From NCBI GenBank assembly GCA_964472875.1, contig CAYYMD010000033.1:1-34084 (forward strand): DNA of 34,084 bases. The letters run 5' to 3'. Source of the stretch: CAYYMD01 sp964472875. Its GTDB lineage: Bacteria; Planctomycetota; Phycisphaerae; SM23-33. This document shows, in pieces, positions 26,872-34,084 of the stretch. The notes beneath the pieces are model-generated. The model did not search any database. It was not told where the DNA came from and saw only the letters and a list, made by a program, of their open reading frames with translations. Position 1 is the stretch's first letter. Each line of letters begins with the position of its first letter. Both the position numbers and the translations under genes were made by a program.

Positions 26872-27821
26872 AATTCGATATACGAAAAATTCGCTGCTTC
26901 GCCACCGACCGACGTGACAGCATGGCCACAAGCGGTCGCAGCGCATTTACGCTGCTGGAGTTATTGCTGACCACGATGTTGTCAACCGTGCTGATGGTCG
27001 GCGTCATGGCCGTGGTGACGAATCTCAGCGCCTCGGAAACTTTTCGCGAAACCGTTGCGGAAAGGCCACGGAATTCCAGCCGGCGAATGAACGCCGGGAG
27101 AATTGATGCCTGGATGAGACTGTTGCGGCGGGACATAACGCACGCAAACAGCATAGAGGCAGCCGAACCCAACAAGTTGACATTCATCGGCTATAACGCA
27201 TTGGACGATTCCGGCCGCGGCAGCACGCACAGGCCGGTGAAAGTTACATACAAATTCGAGGAAATAAACGGCAGGCGATGGCTCATCCGCCAGCAGGAGT
27301 CGCTGGACGTTCTGACGAATAAAAATGTTCAGCGAGACCTTGTTTGCCGTGGTATGTCAAAATTCGAACTTGTCCCTACCTTACGTAAAAAAATACAAGC
27401 AGCAAAAATGCCACCACAAGACAAAAAACCGGCGTCGAACAAAAAGAAGAAATCCGTGGGAAAAACAGAAAGGCCCGTGCGAGATAAGATAGGCAATTTA
27501 AAAGTGAGCTACGAAAATACGTCACAGGGACGAAAGGTATCCCTCTTGGTAAACCATCACTGGGTCTACCCGAGATACGCCCCAGAATGGGCCCGCAGGG
27601 AATACGAAAAAGCGTTGTCCGCAGGGGCCTTCGGTGACGTCTCCGATGGTGTCAACAGCAAACAAGACAAGGATAAGAATAAAAATAAAGATGCGATTGA
27701 AAGCGGAAATGACCGGCCGGTTTTTGGCAATATTATCTGGCGGTTGCGGGTGTGGAAGGACGATTCGGATACCGCGGATTATGACAAGGTTGTGAAATTT
27801 CAGTTGGGAGGCGGCGCATGA
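26868..27821 (+). CDS. gspJ: Minor pseudopilin GspJ, extended
   Basis: A 317-aa prepilin, longer than usual GspJ (around 200 aa). Cleavage is expected at Ala26/Phe27 with Glu31 at +5 (SAFTLLELLL); Ala at -1 is tolerated but less common than Gly. Two Lys-rich low-complexity insertions (about 170-205 and 265-280, the latter DKDKNKNKD) account for the length. It has the RLLRRDI/WRLRVWKDD ends seen in GspJ. The tip complex GspH-I-J-K is thus complete. ATG 26922 is a possible shorter start. The stop overlaps gspK (ATGA, 27818-27821). Confidence 0.82.
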   Translation: MKFDIRKIRCFATDRRDSMATSGRSAFTLLELLLTTMLSTVLMVGVMAVVTNLSASETFRETVAERPRNSSRRMNAGRIDAWMRLLRRDITHANSIEAAEPNKLTFIGYNALDDSGRGSTHRPVKVTYKFEEINGRRWLIRQQESLDVLTNKNVQRDLVCRGMSKFELVPTLRKKIQAAKMPPQDKKPASNKKKKSVGKTERPVRDKIGNLKVSYENTSQGRKVSLLVNHHWVYPRYAPEWARREYEKALSAGAFGDVSDGVNSKQDKDKNKNKDAIESGNDRPVFGNIIWRLRVWKDDSDTADYDKVVKFQLGGGA

Positions 27822-28777
27822 GGAAGCGGTCGCGACAATCCGGTTTTGTAATGCTGATGACGCTGGTGCTTCTTCTTATGGCGGTGGTGGCCCTGGCGGG
27901 TATAGCTCATAACAGTCTGAACGAAGCGTTGCAGACGCGCAGTGACCTGCGGGAACTGAAGCGCCGCTGGGCGGTAACCAGTCTTCGGATGACCTTCCTG
28001 GGCCGTGTCGAAAGCCTGCTCGACGAGGCCGAGCGGAGACGTAATAAAAAAGGCGAACCGGCCGAGAATCGCCTGAGCCGACCCAGGGCCCGCATAAGCA
28101 TTGAATGCCGGCTTGCGGATATCGATTATGAAATAGTGTTCACAGATGAACAAGCAAAACTTAACGTAAACAAACTTCTGGAAACCGACGGCCGCGGCGA
28201 AGCCCAGTCTGCGATAAGGCGTCTGGTTGATAGTTCCGGTGTAACTTACGGACGTGGTACGAAGGTTAATTTGCGCACTCGCACGGGCTCGGATAATTAT
28301 TCGAAGCGGGGCAGAAAGTTGCCGGAGGTTGGCGGTTACGGACAGATTTTTCAAAACGTCCCTCCGGGTCTGCTTGTCGGCCGGAAGCGACATCCCGGGC
28401 TCGTTTCGAATATAACCTGCTGGGGCGACGGAAAGGTAAATCTGTGTCGGGCTCCGGCGGCGGTCGTAAAGCAGATCTGTGAAGATAAGTTGGATGAAAG
28501 AGTTGTCTCGGCATTGCTTGTTGAGCGCCAGCGCGACCCATATCGCCAACTGGAGGCGATGCTCACAAAAATCGACGACGTCAACGAAAATCAAAGGAAG
28601 AAAATCCGCCAGTGCCTAACCGACCGGTCCGGGTGCCACGGAATGTGGGTCATCGCCCACGATAAACAGCGGGCGTGGTACACGCTGGCGGTCGGTGTCT
28701 CTTCCGCTCCCGCCGACAGCAGGGAGGAAAATGGCGGCTATCGAATTATCGAGCAATGGTACGAATTTTCGTGGTGA
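27818..28777 (+). CDS. gspK: Minor pseudopilin GspK
   Basis: A 319-aa prepilin with cleavage at Gly9/Phe10 and no Glu at +5 (Met14), the known exception that marks GspK, the pseudopilus tip. Other GspK signs are a large globular domain and the DEQAKLNVNKLL stretch (about 109-120), related to the usual D-x-x-G-x-FNLN. Helix-hairpin-helix-like repeats occur near 210-260 (APAAVVKQICEDKLDERVV, RQLEAMLTKIDDV). It lies 4 bp before the GspC-like gene. Confidence 0.88.
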   Translation: MRKRSRQSGFVMLMTLVLLLMAVVALAGIAHNSLNEALQTRSDLRELKRRWAVTSLRMTFLGRVESLLDEAERRRNKKGEPAENRLSRPRARISIECRLADIDYEIVFTDEQAKLNVNKLLETDGRGEAQSAIRRLVDSSGVTYGRGTKVNLRTRTGSDNYSKRGRKLPEVGGYGQIFQNVPPGLLVGRKRHPGLVSNITCWGDGKVNLCRAPAAVVKQICEDKLDERVVSALLVERQRDPYRQLEAMLTKIDDVNENQRKKIRQCLTDRSGCHGMWVIAHDKQRAWYTLAVGVSSAPADSREENGGYRIIEQWYEFSW

Positions 28778-28781
28778 CCCC

Positions 28782-29306
28782 ATGAATGCGCGCCAAAAGA
28801 AAAAAATGATTTTACTGGCTGCGGCCGTCATCGCGCTTGGCGCGGCGGCGATTCTGGCGTGGGCGGTCCTGGCACCTGTGAGGGTGGAGCCGGGCAAGCC
28901 GAATATCGGTAAATTTTCCAGCGGTGCGAAGAACCCGGTCGGCGGTGCAGTCGGCGAAAATGCCGATATTACCGACAATCTCGCGCTGAATGAGTTGCAG
29001 CGCCTATGTTCAATGAATCTGCGCAGGCCGCTGTACGAGAAAAAAACCGAGCCGGAGAAACCGAATGTCGTGAAGGCGTCCTCGTCGAATGCTTCGATAT
29101 CGGTTGAACTGGTGGGTACGGCCACGGAGCCGGGTCACTCGGTGGCTTTTTTGAAGACAAAGAACGGCATTATAGAACTCTGCCCGGCGGGCGGAAGCAT
29201 CGAAAACGACGGCGACATGATAACCGTCACCAGCGTCGAGCACAAAAAGGCCACGGTGAAGTACGGCGGCAAAACCTACGAACTGGAAGTCGAAGAAGAG
29301 AAATAG
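28782..29306 (+). CDS. GspC-like inner-membrane protein with HR domain, no PDZ
   Basis: A 174-aa protein with one TM helix (about 9-31), a periplasmic linker and a C-terminal homology-region-like domain (about 103-172; SVELVGTATEPGHSVAFLKT, GDMITVTSVEHKKATVKYGG), the fold shared by GspC and PilP that contacts the secretin. The usual C-terminal PDZ or coiled coil of GspC is absent. In canonical T2SS operons gspC is first, before gspD; here it sits between gspK and gspL. The start at 28782 is chosen because the TM follows directly; the upstream extension is a shadow of gspK. Confidence 0.75.
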   Translation: MNARQKKKMILLAAAVIALGAAAILAWAVLAPVRVEPGKPNIGKFSSGAKNPVGGAVGENADITDNLALNELQRLCSMNLRRPLYEKKTEPEKPNVVKASSSNASISVELVGTATEPGHSVAFLKTKNGIIELCPAGGSIENDGDMITVTSVEHKKATVKYGGKTYELEVEEEK

Positions 29307-29316
29307 GAATATCTCG

Positions 29317-30717
29317 ATGGACGAACAATACGTAATCTTCGCGGGCGACCATGAATGGCGTGTGGGTGTGCAGCGCGACGGCCAAGTGCGCGTGGACCGC
29401 GTGCCCGCGTCCGAAAGTGATGCGCCCGAATCGCAGGTTCAGGCCACAAGGCAGAAACTCGTATCTCTTGGCTACGCGGATCAGCCGGTTGTTTTGGCGC
29501 TGCCCTCGTCATGGTGCCTGTGCGCAAAATTCTCCACCGAAAAACTGGATCGCCGCAACCGCCGCCGCGCGATGGGGTTCATAATGGAGGAGCACCTGCC
29601 GGTTTCCATCGAACAGGTCGTGGCCGATTACATCGAAACCGGCGACGGCGGGGCAGTGGGCGTGTGCAGCGAACTGGAAAGGTTAAAGACGATTGTCGAT
29701 GTTCTCGACAACGCCAACGTGCCGGTGTGGAATATATGCCCGGCCGCGTTATTGTCCGCGGGGCACGCGAGTCAAATACATCCCGAAATCGCGGCGGTGC
29801 TGATAATGTTTGGCGGCGACGGCGATGGCGAAAATACGGGAAGCCAATACGATTGGCTGCAGTTGCACAAGGGCGCTCTGACTTGTTGGAGATGGCTCGC
29901 CGATGATGAGCGGGCGGTCCGGGGGCAACTCGAATCTTGGACAAAAGCCCACAGTGAAGCTCAGAATTCATCCGCGCCTGTTATGCTTATCGGCGACGAC
30001 GAACCGCCGGCCGAAATAAACCGTGCGCTGAAGGGCGTAGAATGCATTGAGTCGGAGGAACCCGACCCTTACAGGGCGGCGGTGCATCACGGGGCGAAAC
30101 TGTTGAAGGACACCGCATCACCATGGATAGAACTTCGCCGCGACGAACTGGCCCCGCCGAATAAGTATAAAGTGTATCGCAAACCGATAGGCGCTTTGGT
30201 GGCGGCTGCGATTGTGCTGCTGGTGAGCATATGTGGAATAATGCAGTGGCGCGGCAGGCAATATAAAAACCTGCGACGACAGTATATCAGCCGGCAGGCA
30301 ATTGTGTTCGAAGAAGCGCTGCCGAAACATCGCATTCCCGGCGGCAGCATCAAGCGGCGCATGCTCAGCGAGCGACGTAAACTGGCTCGGCTAAGCGGGC
30401 AGGGACTGGACGAGACAGGCGACGGGACGCTCAAGTCGACGCCGGCTCTGGTGCACCTGCGAAACGTACTGAGCAACCTGCCGAAGGACCTGCGATACCG
30501 TATACTGGCGTTGAACATCCGGCCGGGTCTTATACGCATCGACGGGCAGGCGAGGAGCCACGCAGAGGCGGACCGCATTGCGGTGTCACTGCGGGAAACC
30601 GGCCTGTACGAGGTCGACCCGCCCGAGACTCACGCGCTGGACGAGCACGGAGTGAGTTTCGAGTTCGCGGCCAAGCCCGGCGCGGAACGTGTCTCGCCGA
30701 AGGAGGATCGCCGATGA
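29317..30717 (+). CDS. gspL: GspL-like assembly platform protein
   Basis: A 466-aa bitopic protein. The cytoplasmic part (1-285) shows features of the actin-like GspL/PilM domain (YVIFAGDHEWRVGV, VVLALPSSWCLCAKF, FIMEEHLPVSIEQVVADYIE), one TM (about 291-311) and a periplasmic ferredoxin-like part (PilN-like; about 380-445, IRPGLIRIDGQARSHAEADR). It ties GspE to the membrane complex. Its TGA overlaps gspM (ATGA, 30714-30717). Sequence identity to proteobacterial GspL is low, but order and topology are clear. Confidence 0.82.
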   Translation: MDEQYVIFAGDHEWRVGVQRDGQVRVDRVPASESDAPESQVQATRQKLVSLGYADQPVVLALPSSWCLCAKFSTEKLDRRNRRRAMGFIMEEHLPVSIEQVVADYIETGDGGAVGVCSELERLKTIVDVLDNANVPVWNICPAALLSAGHASQIHPEIAAVLIMFGGDGDGENTGSQYDWLQLHKGALTCWRWLADDERAVRGQLESWTKAHSEAQNSSAPVMLIGDDEPPAEINRALKGVECIESEEPDPYRAAVHHGAKLLKDTASPWIELRRDELAPPNKYKVYRKPIGALVAAAIVLLVSICGIMQWRGRQYKNLRRQYISRQAIVFEEALPKHRIPGGSIKRRMLSERRKLARLSGQGLDETGDGTLKSTPALVHLRNVLSNLPKDLRYRILALNIRPGLIRIDGQARSHAEADRIAVSLRETGLYEVDPPETHALDEHGVSFEFAAKPGAERVSPKEDRR

Positions 30718-31247
30718 GCCAGGAGAAACGACAGGCAATACTGATAGGCATTATGATGGCCATGCTGACGATTGCAGCAGTGTGGAACGTCAACTGGATG
30801 ATGCGGCAGCGACGGAGCGCGATATATGCGGCCAATAACCTTGCCGCCTGTGAAGCCCTCAGGGACCAGATTAAATCGCTGCGCGATAAGCCGGCGGTGG
30901 CTTCGACCGAGGCGCTGGCCAGCCAGGAGCTGGGCAAGCGACTGGCCGCCGCGGCCGAGCGGTCGAAATTACCCGGTGGCCCGCCGAAGGATGTCTTCCC
31001 TCAGTCGGAGCGTTCGGTGGAGGATTCGCCGTATCTTATAAAACCCACGCTGCTGACGCTGCGGCAGGTTCCGCTGGAGAAACTGGCGACGTTCCTGTAT
31101 TACTTGTCCGAGGACGCGGGGCTGAAAGTCCGTGACCTGAGTCTTCGCAGCCCTCGCGGAGAAAAAGCAAAGGACGTCTGGAACGCGGAGGCAACGATAA
31201 CATACCTGATTTACAAACCATCGGCGAAGACGCCACGCGAAAGATAG
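30714..31247 (+). CDS. gspM: GspM/PilO-like protein
   Basis: A 177-aa protein with one N-terminal TM (about 8-26), a short coiled coil (about 35-90) and a small C-terminal alpha/beta domain (about 105-165; LTLRQVPLEKLATFLYYLSE, LKVRDLSL) of the GspM/PilO type. It pairs with GspL in the inner membrane. The call rests mainly on topology and position directly after gspL. Confidence 0.75.
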   Translation: MSQEKRQAILIGIMMAMLTIAAVWNVNWMMRQRRSAIYAANNLAACEALRDQIKSLRDKPAVASTEALASQELGKRLAAAAERSKLPGGPPKDVFPQSERSVEDSPYLIKPTLLTLRQVPLEKLATFLYYLSEDAGLKVRDLSLRSPRGEKAKDVWNAEATITYLIYKPSAKTPRER

Positions 31248-31255
31248 GGTGAACT

Positions 31256-31852
31256 ATGTTTAATAAAATTACATTCGGAATTTTTGCAACGGCGGTTCTT
31301 ATGACGGGCATCGGTTGTTTCGGTCTCGGCATGGAGAAAGACTCAATCTCCTATCGCACCATCAGCACCGAGCCGTTCCGGAACACCGACGCGGCCAAAC
31401 GCGAGAACCAGAAAGGCCTGGAGCACCTGCAAAACGAAGAGTACGACAAAGCGGTGGACTCGTTCCGCAGGGCGCTGACGGCGGATGTAGAGTTCGGTCC
31501 GGCCCACAATAACCTCGGCAAAGTGTATTACAAGCAGGAAAAGTGGTACAAGGCCGCCTGGGAGTTCGAACGCGCCAGGAAACTGCTGCCCGACAACGCT
31601 GAGCCGGTGAACAATCTCGGCCTCGTGTGCGAAAAAGCAGGCGACCTCGATCAGGCCGTCGAATATTATCGCCAGGCGGCCGACCTCGATTCTAACAATA
31701 TCAGGTGCCGGGCCAATCTCGCCCGCGCGTTGATAAAACGCGGCGATCGAACCGACGAGGTCCGAAAACTACTTGAGCGGATACTCCGGGAAGACACCCG
31801 CCCCGACTGGATCATCTGGGCCAGGCAACAGCAGCAAAATATCGGTCCGTAG
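31256..31852 (+). CDS. TPR lipoprotein, possible secretin pilotin
   Basis: A 198-aa lipoprotein: signal peptide with lipobox GIGC (Cys21), then about three TPRs (45-160; GLEHLQNEEYDKAVDSFRRA, AHNNLGKVYYKQEKWYKAAW, PVNNLGLVCEKAGDLDQAVE). Short TPR lipoproteins such as PilF/PilW act as pilotins that bring secretins to the outer membrane. As the last gene of a T2SS operon it is a reasonable candidate for piloting GspD; this is inference. AGGGTGA lies five bases before the ATG. It converges with the Sel1 gene, 27 bp apart. Confidence 0.72.
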   Translation: MFNKITFGIFATAVLMTGIGCFGLGMEKDSISYRTISTEPFRNTDAAKRENQKGLEHLQNEEYDKAVDSFRRALTADVEFGPAHNNLGKVYYKQEKWYKAAWEFERARKLLPDNAEPVNNLGLVCEKAGDLDQAVEYYRQAADLDSNNIRCRANLARALIKRGDRTDEVRKLLERILREDTRPDWIIWARQQQQNIGP

Positions 31853-31866
31853 CCGAGTAGATATTT

Positions 31867-31879
31867 GCCGCTTTGCGGC
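31867..31879. terminator. Small hairpin between convergent genes
   Basis: GCCGC-TTT-GCGGC lies in the 27-bp gap between the two convergent stop codons. No T tract follows on either strand, so its strength as a terminator is doubtful; its position fits a bidirectional one. Confidence 0.4.
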
Positions 31880-33667
31880 TCACCCGGCAGATGCGAATTC
31901 CGTTATCGACTCTTCGGGTTTGTTCGTGCCGATACTTTCGGCTTTGGCTTTGGCCAGCGCCTGCGCCTGCCTAAGTTCGGATTGCTCCAGCCGCTCGGCG
32001 AGGCAGTCGCGTCGGTAGGCGCACTCCTGGTCGCCTCCGGCGGCGCCCACTGAATACCACACGTAGGCGGTCACGTAATCCCGCCTTACGCCGCGGCCGT
32101 ACTGGTACATCACGCCCAGCTTGCTCTGGGCCGCCACTGAACCCTGTTCGGCCGCACGGGCGAACAGGTCGGCCGCGCGGGAGTAATTCCTGTCCACGCC
32201 ACGTCCCTTGACGTACATAAGCGCCAGATTTGTCTGGGCGGTCGAATGTCCCTGCCTGGCGGCGTGTCTGAGCCATCTGCCGGCGATTACGTCGCTTTGG
32301 GGCACGCCCCGACCCTTAATGTACATCAGGCCGAGTATGCTTTGTGCCTTGGCGAATCCCTGCTCGCCGGCGAGCTTGAACCACTTTGCGGCCTCGGCGA
32401 GATCGCGGTCGACGCCCTTGCCCTTGTAGTACATCCATCCCAGGACATACTGCGACTTGGCCACGCCCTGCTCGGCCGCGAGTTGCACCAGGCGGTGGGC
32501 CTCCTTGTAGTCCTGGCGGACGCCCTGGCCGCTGTAATACATCAGCGCCAGATTGTTCTGCGAGAATGCGTACCCCTGCCTGGCCGCCCGCCGGTACAAC
32601 CGGACGGCCTGCTCGTCGTCAATGGCGTAGCCCTGGCCCTGGTCGTACATAACCCCAAGCGTGTGCTGGGCGTGGGGCGAACCGGCGTTGGCAGCAAGGT
32701 TTAACCACCTGGCGGCCTCCTCGTAGTCGCGGCGTACGCCCCGGCCATCGTAATAAATAAGTCCAAGGCAGAATTGCGCTTCTACGGAGCCGCCGCCGGC
32801 AGCGAGTTTGAACAGCCGCCTCGCCTCGTCGTAATCCCTCTCGAGGCCCCTGCCCTCCATATACATCAGGGCGAGGTTGTTCTGAGCGGCCGCCAGACCC
32901 TGCTCGGCGGCTCGCATATACAGTTTGAACGCCTTATCGCTTGAGCGGCGAACGCCCTGGCCGCGCTCGTACATCGTGCCCAGTGTGTTCTGCGCGTTGG
33001 CAAAACCCTGGTCGGCGGATTTGCGCAGCCACTTCGCCGCTCTGGAGTAATCCGGACCGTCGCCGGCGCCCTGGCGATGGAGTGAACCGAGGATATACTG
33101 CGCCCTGGCGTCGCCGCCGCGTGCGGCACGTCGTATCAACCTGATCGCCTCCTGGTGGTCCTCCTTGACGGCCTGGCCGTACATGTGCATCACGCCGAGG
33201 TTGTTCATGGCGGAGGCGTTGTTCTGCTTTGCCGCCCGCGTGTACCACCTGGCGGCCTCTTGGTGATCCTTGGTTACGCCCAGCCCCTTGTAATACATCA
33301 CGCCGAGGTTCGTCTGGGCCAGGGCGAAACCCTGCTCGGCCGAACGCTTATACCACTTGGCCGCTTCCTCGTAATCCTGATTCACACCGCGGCCGTCGTA
33401 ATACATCAGCCCCAGGAAAAACTGCGCCCTGGCGTCGCCGTTTTCGGCCAGGGGCTTCCACTTGCTGAGTGCTACATCATAGTTTTCGGCCTCGAAGGCG
33501 TCCCATCCGCTGTAGAAGCCGCCGCCGCAGCCGCCCGCGGCCGCCAGCAAAACCACAGAAAGAATAAACACGCCCACACACCCCGGCAGGTGTAATCTAC
33601 CCCGGCCGCTTTGAACTTTGCCCGCTCCCTCGGGCCACGCGTTTCGGCTTTTGTTGTCATAACACAT
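31880..33667 (-). CDS. Sel1-repeat lipoprotein
   Basis: A 595-aa minus-strand protein. A hydrophobic signal (about 31-44) ends in lipobox AGGC (Cys47). The body is 13 successive Sel1-like repeats, each with an AQxxLGxMYxxGxGV core and an AAxWxxxAAxxG second helix (about residues 75-550), forming an all-helical superhelix for protein contacts. A Lys/Glu-rich tail (about 560-595) follows. The start at 33667 is preferred over 33682 because GGAGG (33680-33676) lies eight bases before it. Sel1 proteins often serve as adaptors in envelope stress or secretion; none of that is shown here. It faces the T2SS operon tail to tail and has its own promoter region. Confidence 0.88.
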   Translation of the reverse strand: MCYDNKSRNAWPEGAGKVQSGRGRLHLPGCVGVFILSVVLLAAAGGCGGGFYSGWDAFEAENYDVALSKWKPLAENGDARAQFFLGLMYYDGRGVNQDYEEAAKWYKRSAEQGFALAQTNLGVMYYKGLGVTKDHQEAARWYTRAAKQNNASAMNNLGVMHMYGQAVKEDHQEAIRLIRRAARGGDARAQYILGSLHRQGAGDGPDYSRAAKWLRKSADQGFANAQNTLGTMYERGQGVRRSSDKAFKLYMRAAEQGLAAAQNNLALMYMEGRGLERDYDEARRLFKLAAGGGSVEAQFCLGLIYYDGRGVRRDYEEAARWLNLAANAGSPHAQHTLGVMYDQGQGYAIDDEQAVRLYRRAARQGYAFSQNNLALMYYSGQGVRQDYKEAHRLVQLAAEQGVAKSQYVLGWMYYKGKGVDRDLAEAAKWFKLAGEQGFAKAQSILGLMYIKGRGVPQSDVIAGRWLRHAARQGHSTAQTNLALMYVKGRGVDRNYSRAADLFARAAEQGSVAAQSKLGVMYQYGRGVRRDYVTAYVWYSVGAAGGDQECAYRRDCLAERLEQSELRQAQALAKAKAESIGTNKPEESITEFASAG

Positions 33668-33927
33668 AAGCAATACCTCCATTTGGAACTATACGTTTGC
33701 TTTATCGGAGGATACAAATCGCCGGTTCAATAAAGATGTCGCATCGAACGCCTCACATTTGCGGGCGGGCAATCGTACATGACATAACCCAGATACATAA
33801 AAATCCAGCCCAGTGGTCTTTGACCCGCCGTTCCGGGATATCTCAGAAATTGCCGGTTTTTTGCGCGTTGTGCCAAGTTGTTGCAGGTTTTTAGACCTTT
33901 TTGCGCGATATTGCGCGTTTTTTACCC

Positions 33928-33957
33928 TTGACAGAAATTCGTAAGTGTATGTATTTC
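33928..33957 (+). promoter_or_regulatory. Outward-facing sigma-70-like promoter in right repeat arm
   Basis: TTGACA (33928-33933), an 18-bp spacer and TATTTC (33952-33957), directed rightward out of the window. The left arm has the same -35 and spacer length, while bases around them differ. Confidence 0.5.
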
Positions 33958-33988
33958 AGTGGTTAAGCATCATTTTGCCCTGCCGTTC

Positions 33989-34008
33989 GCCCGGAAGGGG
34001 CTTTTTTT
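33989..34008 (+). terminator. Mini rho-independent terminator, right repeat arm
   Basis: GCCC (33989-33992), GGAAG loop, GGGC (33998-34001) and seven T residues (34002-34008). With the promoter at 33928 it would define an RNA of about 45 nt from near 33964. Confidence 0.45.
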
Positions 34009-34084
34009 GAGGTGGAAGATGAAGGGGGGAAGGACATTTCGGATTGCGAATTTCGGATTTCGGATTCCGCCCTTCGGCCGGCCG

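Larger units (their letters stand above)
33830..34075. repeat. Right arm of the ~250 bp inverted repeat
   Basis: Reverse complement of 105-354. The most similar part is about 33830-33975, with GCGCGATATTGCGC and AGGTTTTTAGACCT conserved exactly as inverted copies. The outer part again has the GCCC-GGAAG-GGGC mini-terminator and aatttcggatt filler. The orientation relative to the adjacent gene is the same as at the left end: both arms point their conserved promoter away from the window. Confidence 0.85.
33668..34084. other. Non-coding right end with repeat arm and filler
   Basis: Upstream of the Sel1 gene: about 160 bp with no recognised signal beyond a possible minus-strand TATAGT (33693-33688), then the right repeat arm, then aatttcgg-type filler to the end. 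No gene is seen. Confidence 0.7.

Noticed and set aside
20283..31247. Type IV pilus rather than T2SS
   Set aside because: GspG has the Ca2+-site end, a GspK without Glu+5 is present, and gspH-I-J-K lie together; pilT and pilC-type retraction genes are absent. The GspC-like and TPR proteins do look pilus-like, but the rest is T2SS.

Overview
The window looks like chromosomal DNA of a Gram-negative bacterium of the Planctomycetota/Verrucomicrobiota superphylum, most likely a Phycisphaerae-type planctomycete. The reasons are a PEP-CTERM protein, a TIGR02597-like surface protein, secreted proteins ending in a 'YxVExSxDxxxWxxV...FYRV' module, a diderm TonB and type II secretion (T2SS) apparatus, and AT/GC-alternating filler repeats (aatccgaaat type) at both ends. 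The taxonomic call is an inference; there is no rRNA or other marker gene here.

Layout. (1) 1-705: non-coding, with one arm of a ~250 bp inverted repeat whose other arm closes the window (33830-~34075), followed by a cluster of hairpins. (2) 706-5490: three plus-strand housekeeping or stress genes: a membrane-anchored di-heme cytochrome c peroxidase/MauG-like protein, a P2A-type (Ca2+-like) P-type ATPase and a NUDIX hydrolase. (3) 5491-6121: a gene-poor stretch that hides a 29-codon single-TM protein on the minus strand and a leader with several strong Shine-Dalgarno sites and mini-ORFs. (4) 6122-14166: secreted and surface proteins: an internally duplicated TIGR02597-like protein, a PEP-CTERM protein, a large beta-helix protein, a helical-repeat protein and a TonB-dependent receptor. 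(5) 14226-20262: a complete TonB energising module (DUF3450, TtpC-like MotA/ExbB, ExbB, ExbD, TonB, TPR lipoprotein) in the order known from marine gammaproteobacterial TonB2-type loci. (6) 20283-31852: an almost complete T2SS (gspD, E, F, G, H, I, J, K, C-like, L, M) closed by a pilotin-like TPR lipoprotein. (7) 31880-33667, minus strand: a lipoprotein made almost entirely of 13 Sel1 repeats.

Genes from 6122 to 31852 all read rightward with short gaps or stop/start overlaps, so a TonB receptor, its dedicated energiser and a T2SS appear to be one transcriptional and functional unit. The simplest model is a secrete-and-capture locus: the T2SS exports the surface proteins made at the left of the block, and the receptor with its own TonB complex imports what they bind or release. 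A prepilin peptidase (GspO), an exosortase and any regulator are absent and must lie elsewhere.

The least expected signals are the terminal inverted repeats, each carrying an outward-facing TTGACA promoter with an exactly conserved 18 bp spacer and a mini-terminator ~50 bp downstream; the 29-aa membrane protein; and the single-operon joining of TonB and T2SS machinery. All positions and similarities were read by eye; no search or computation was run.
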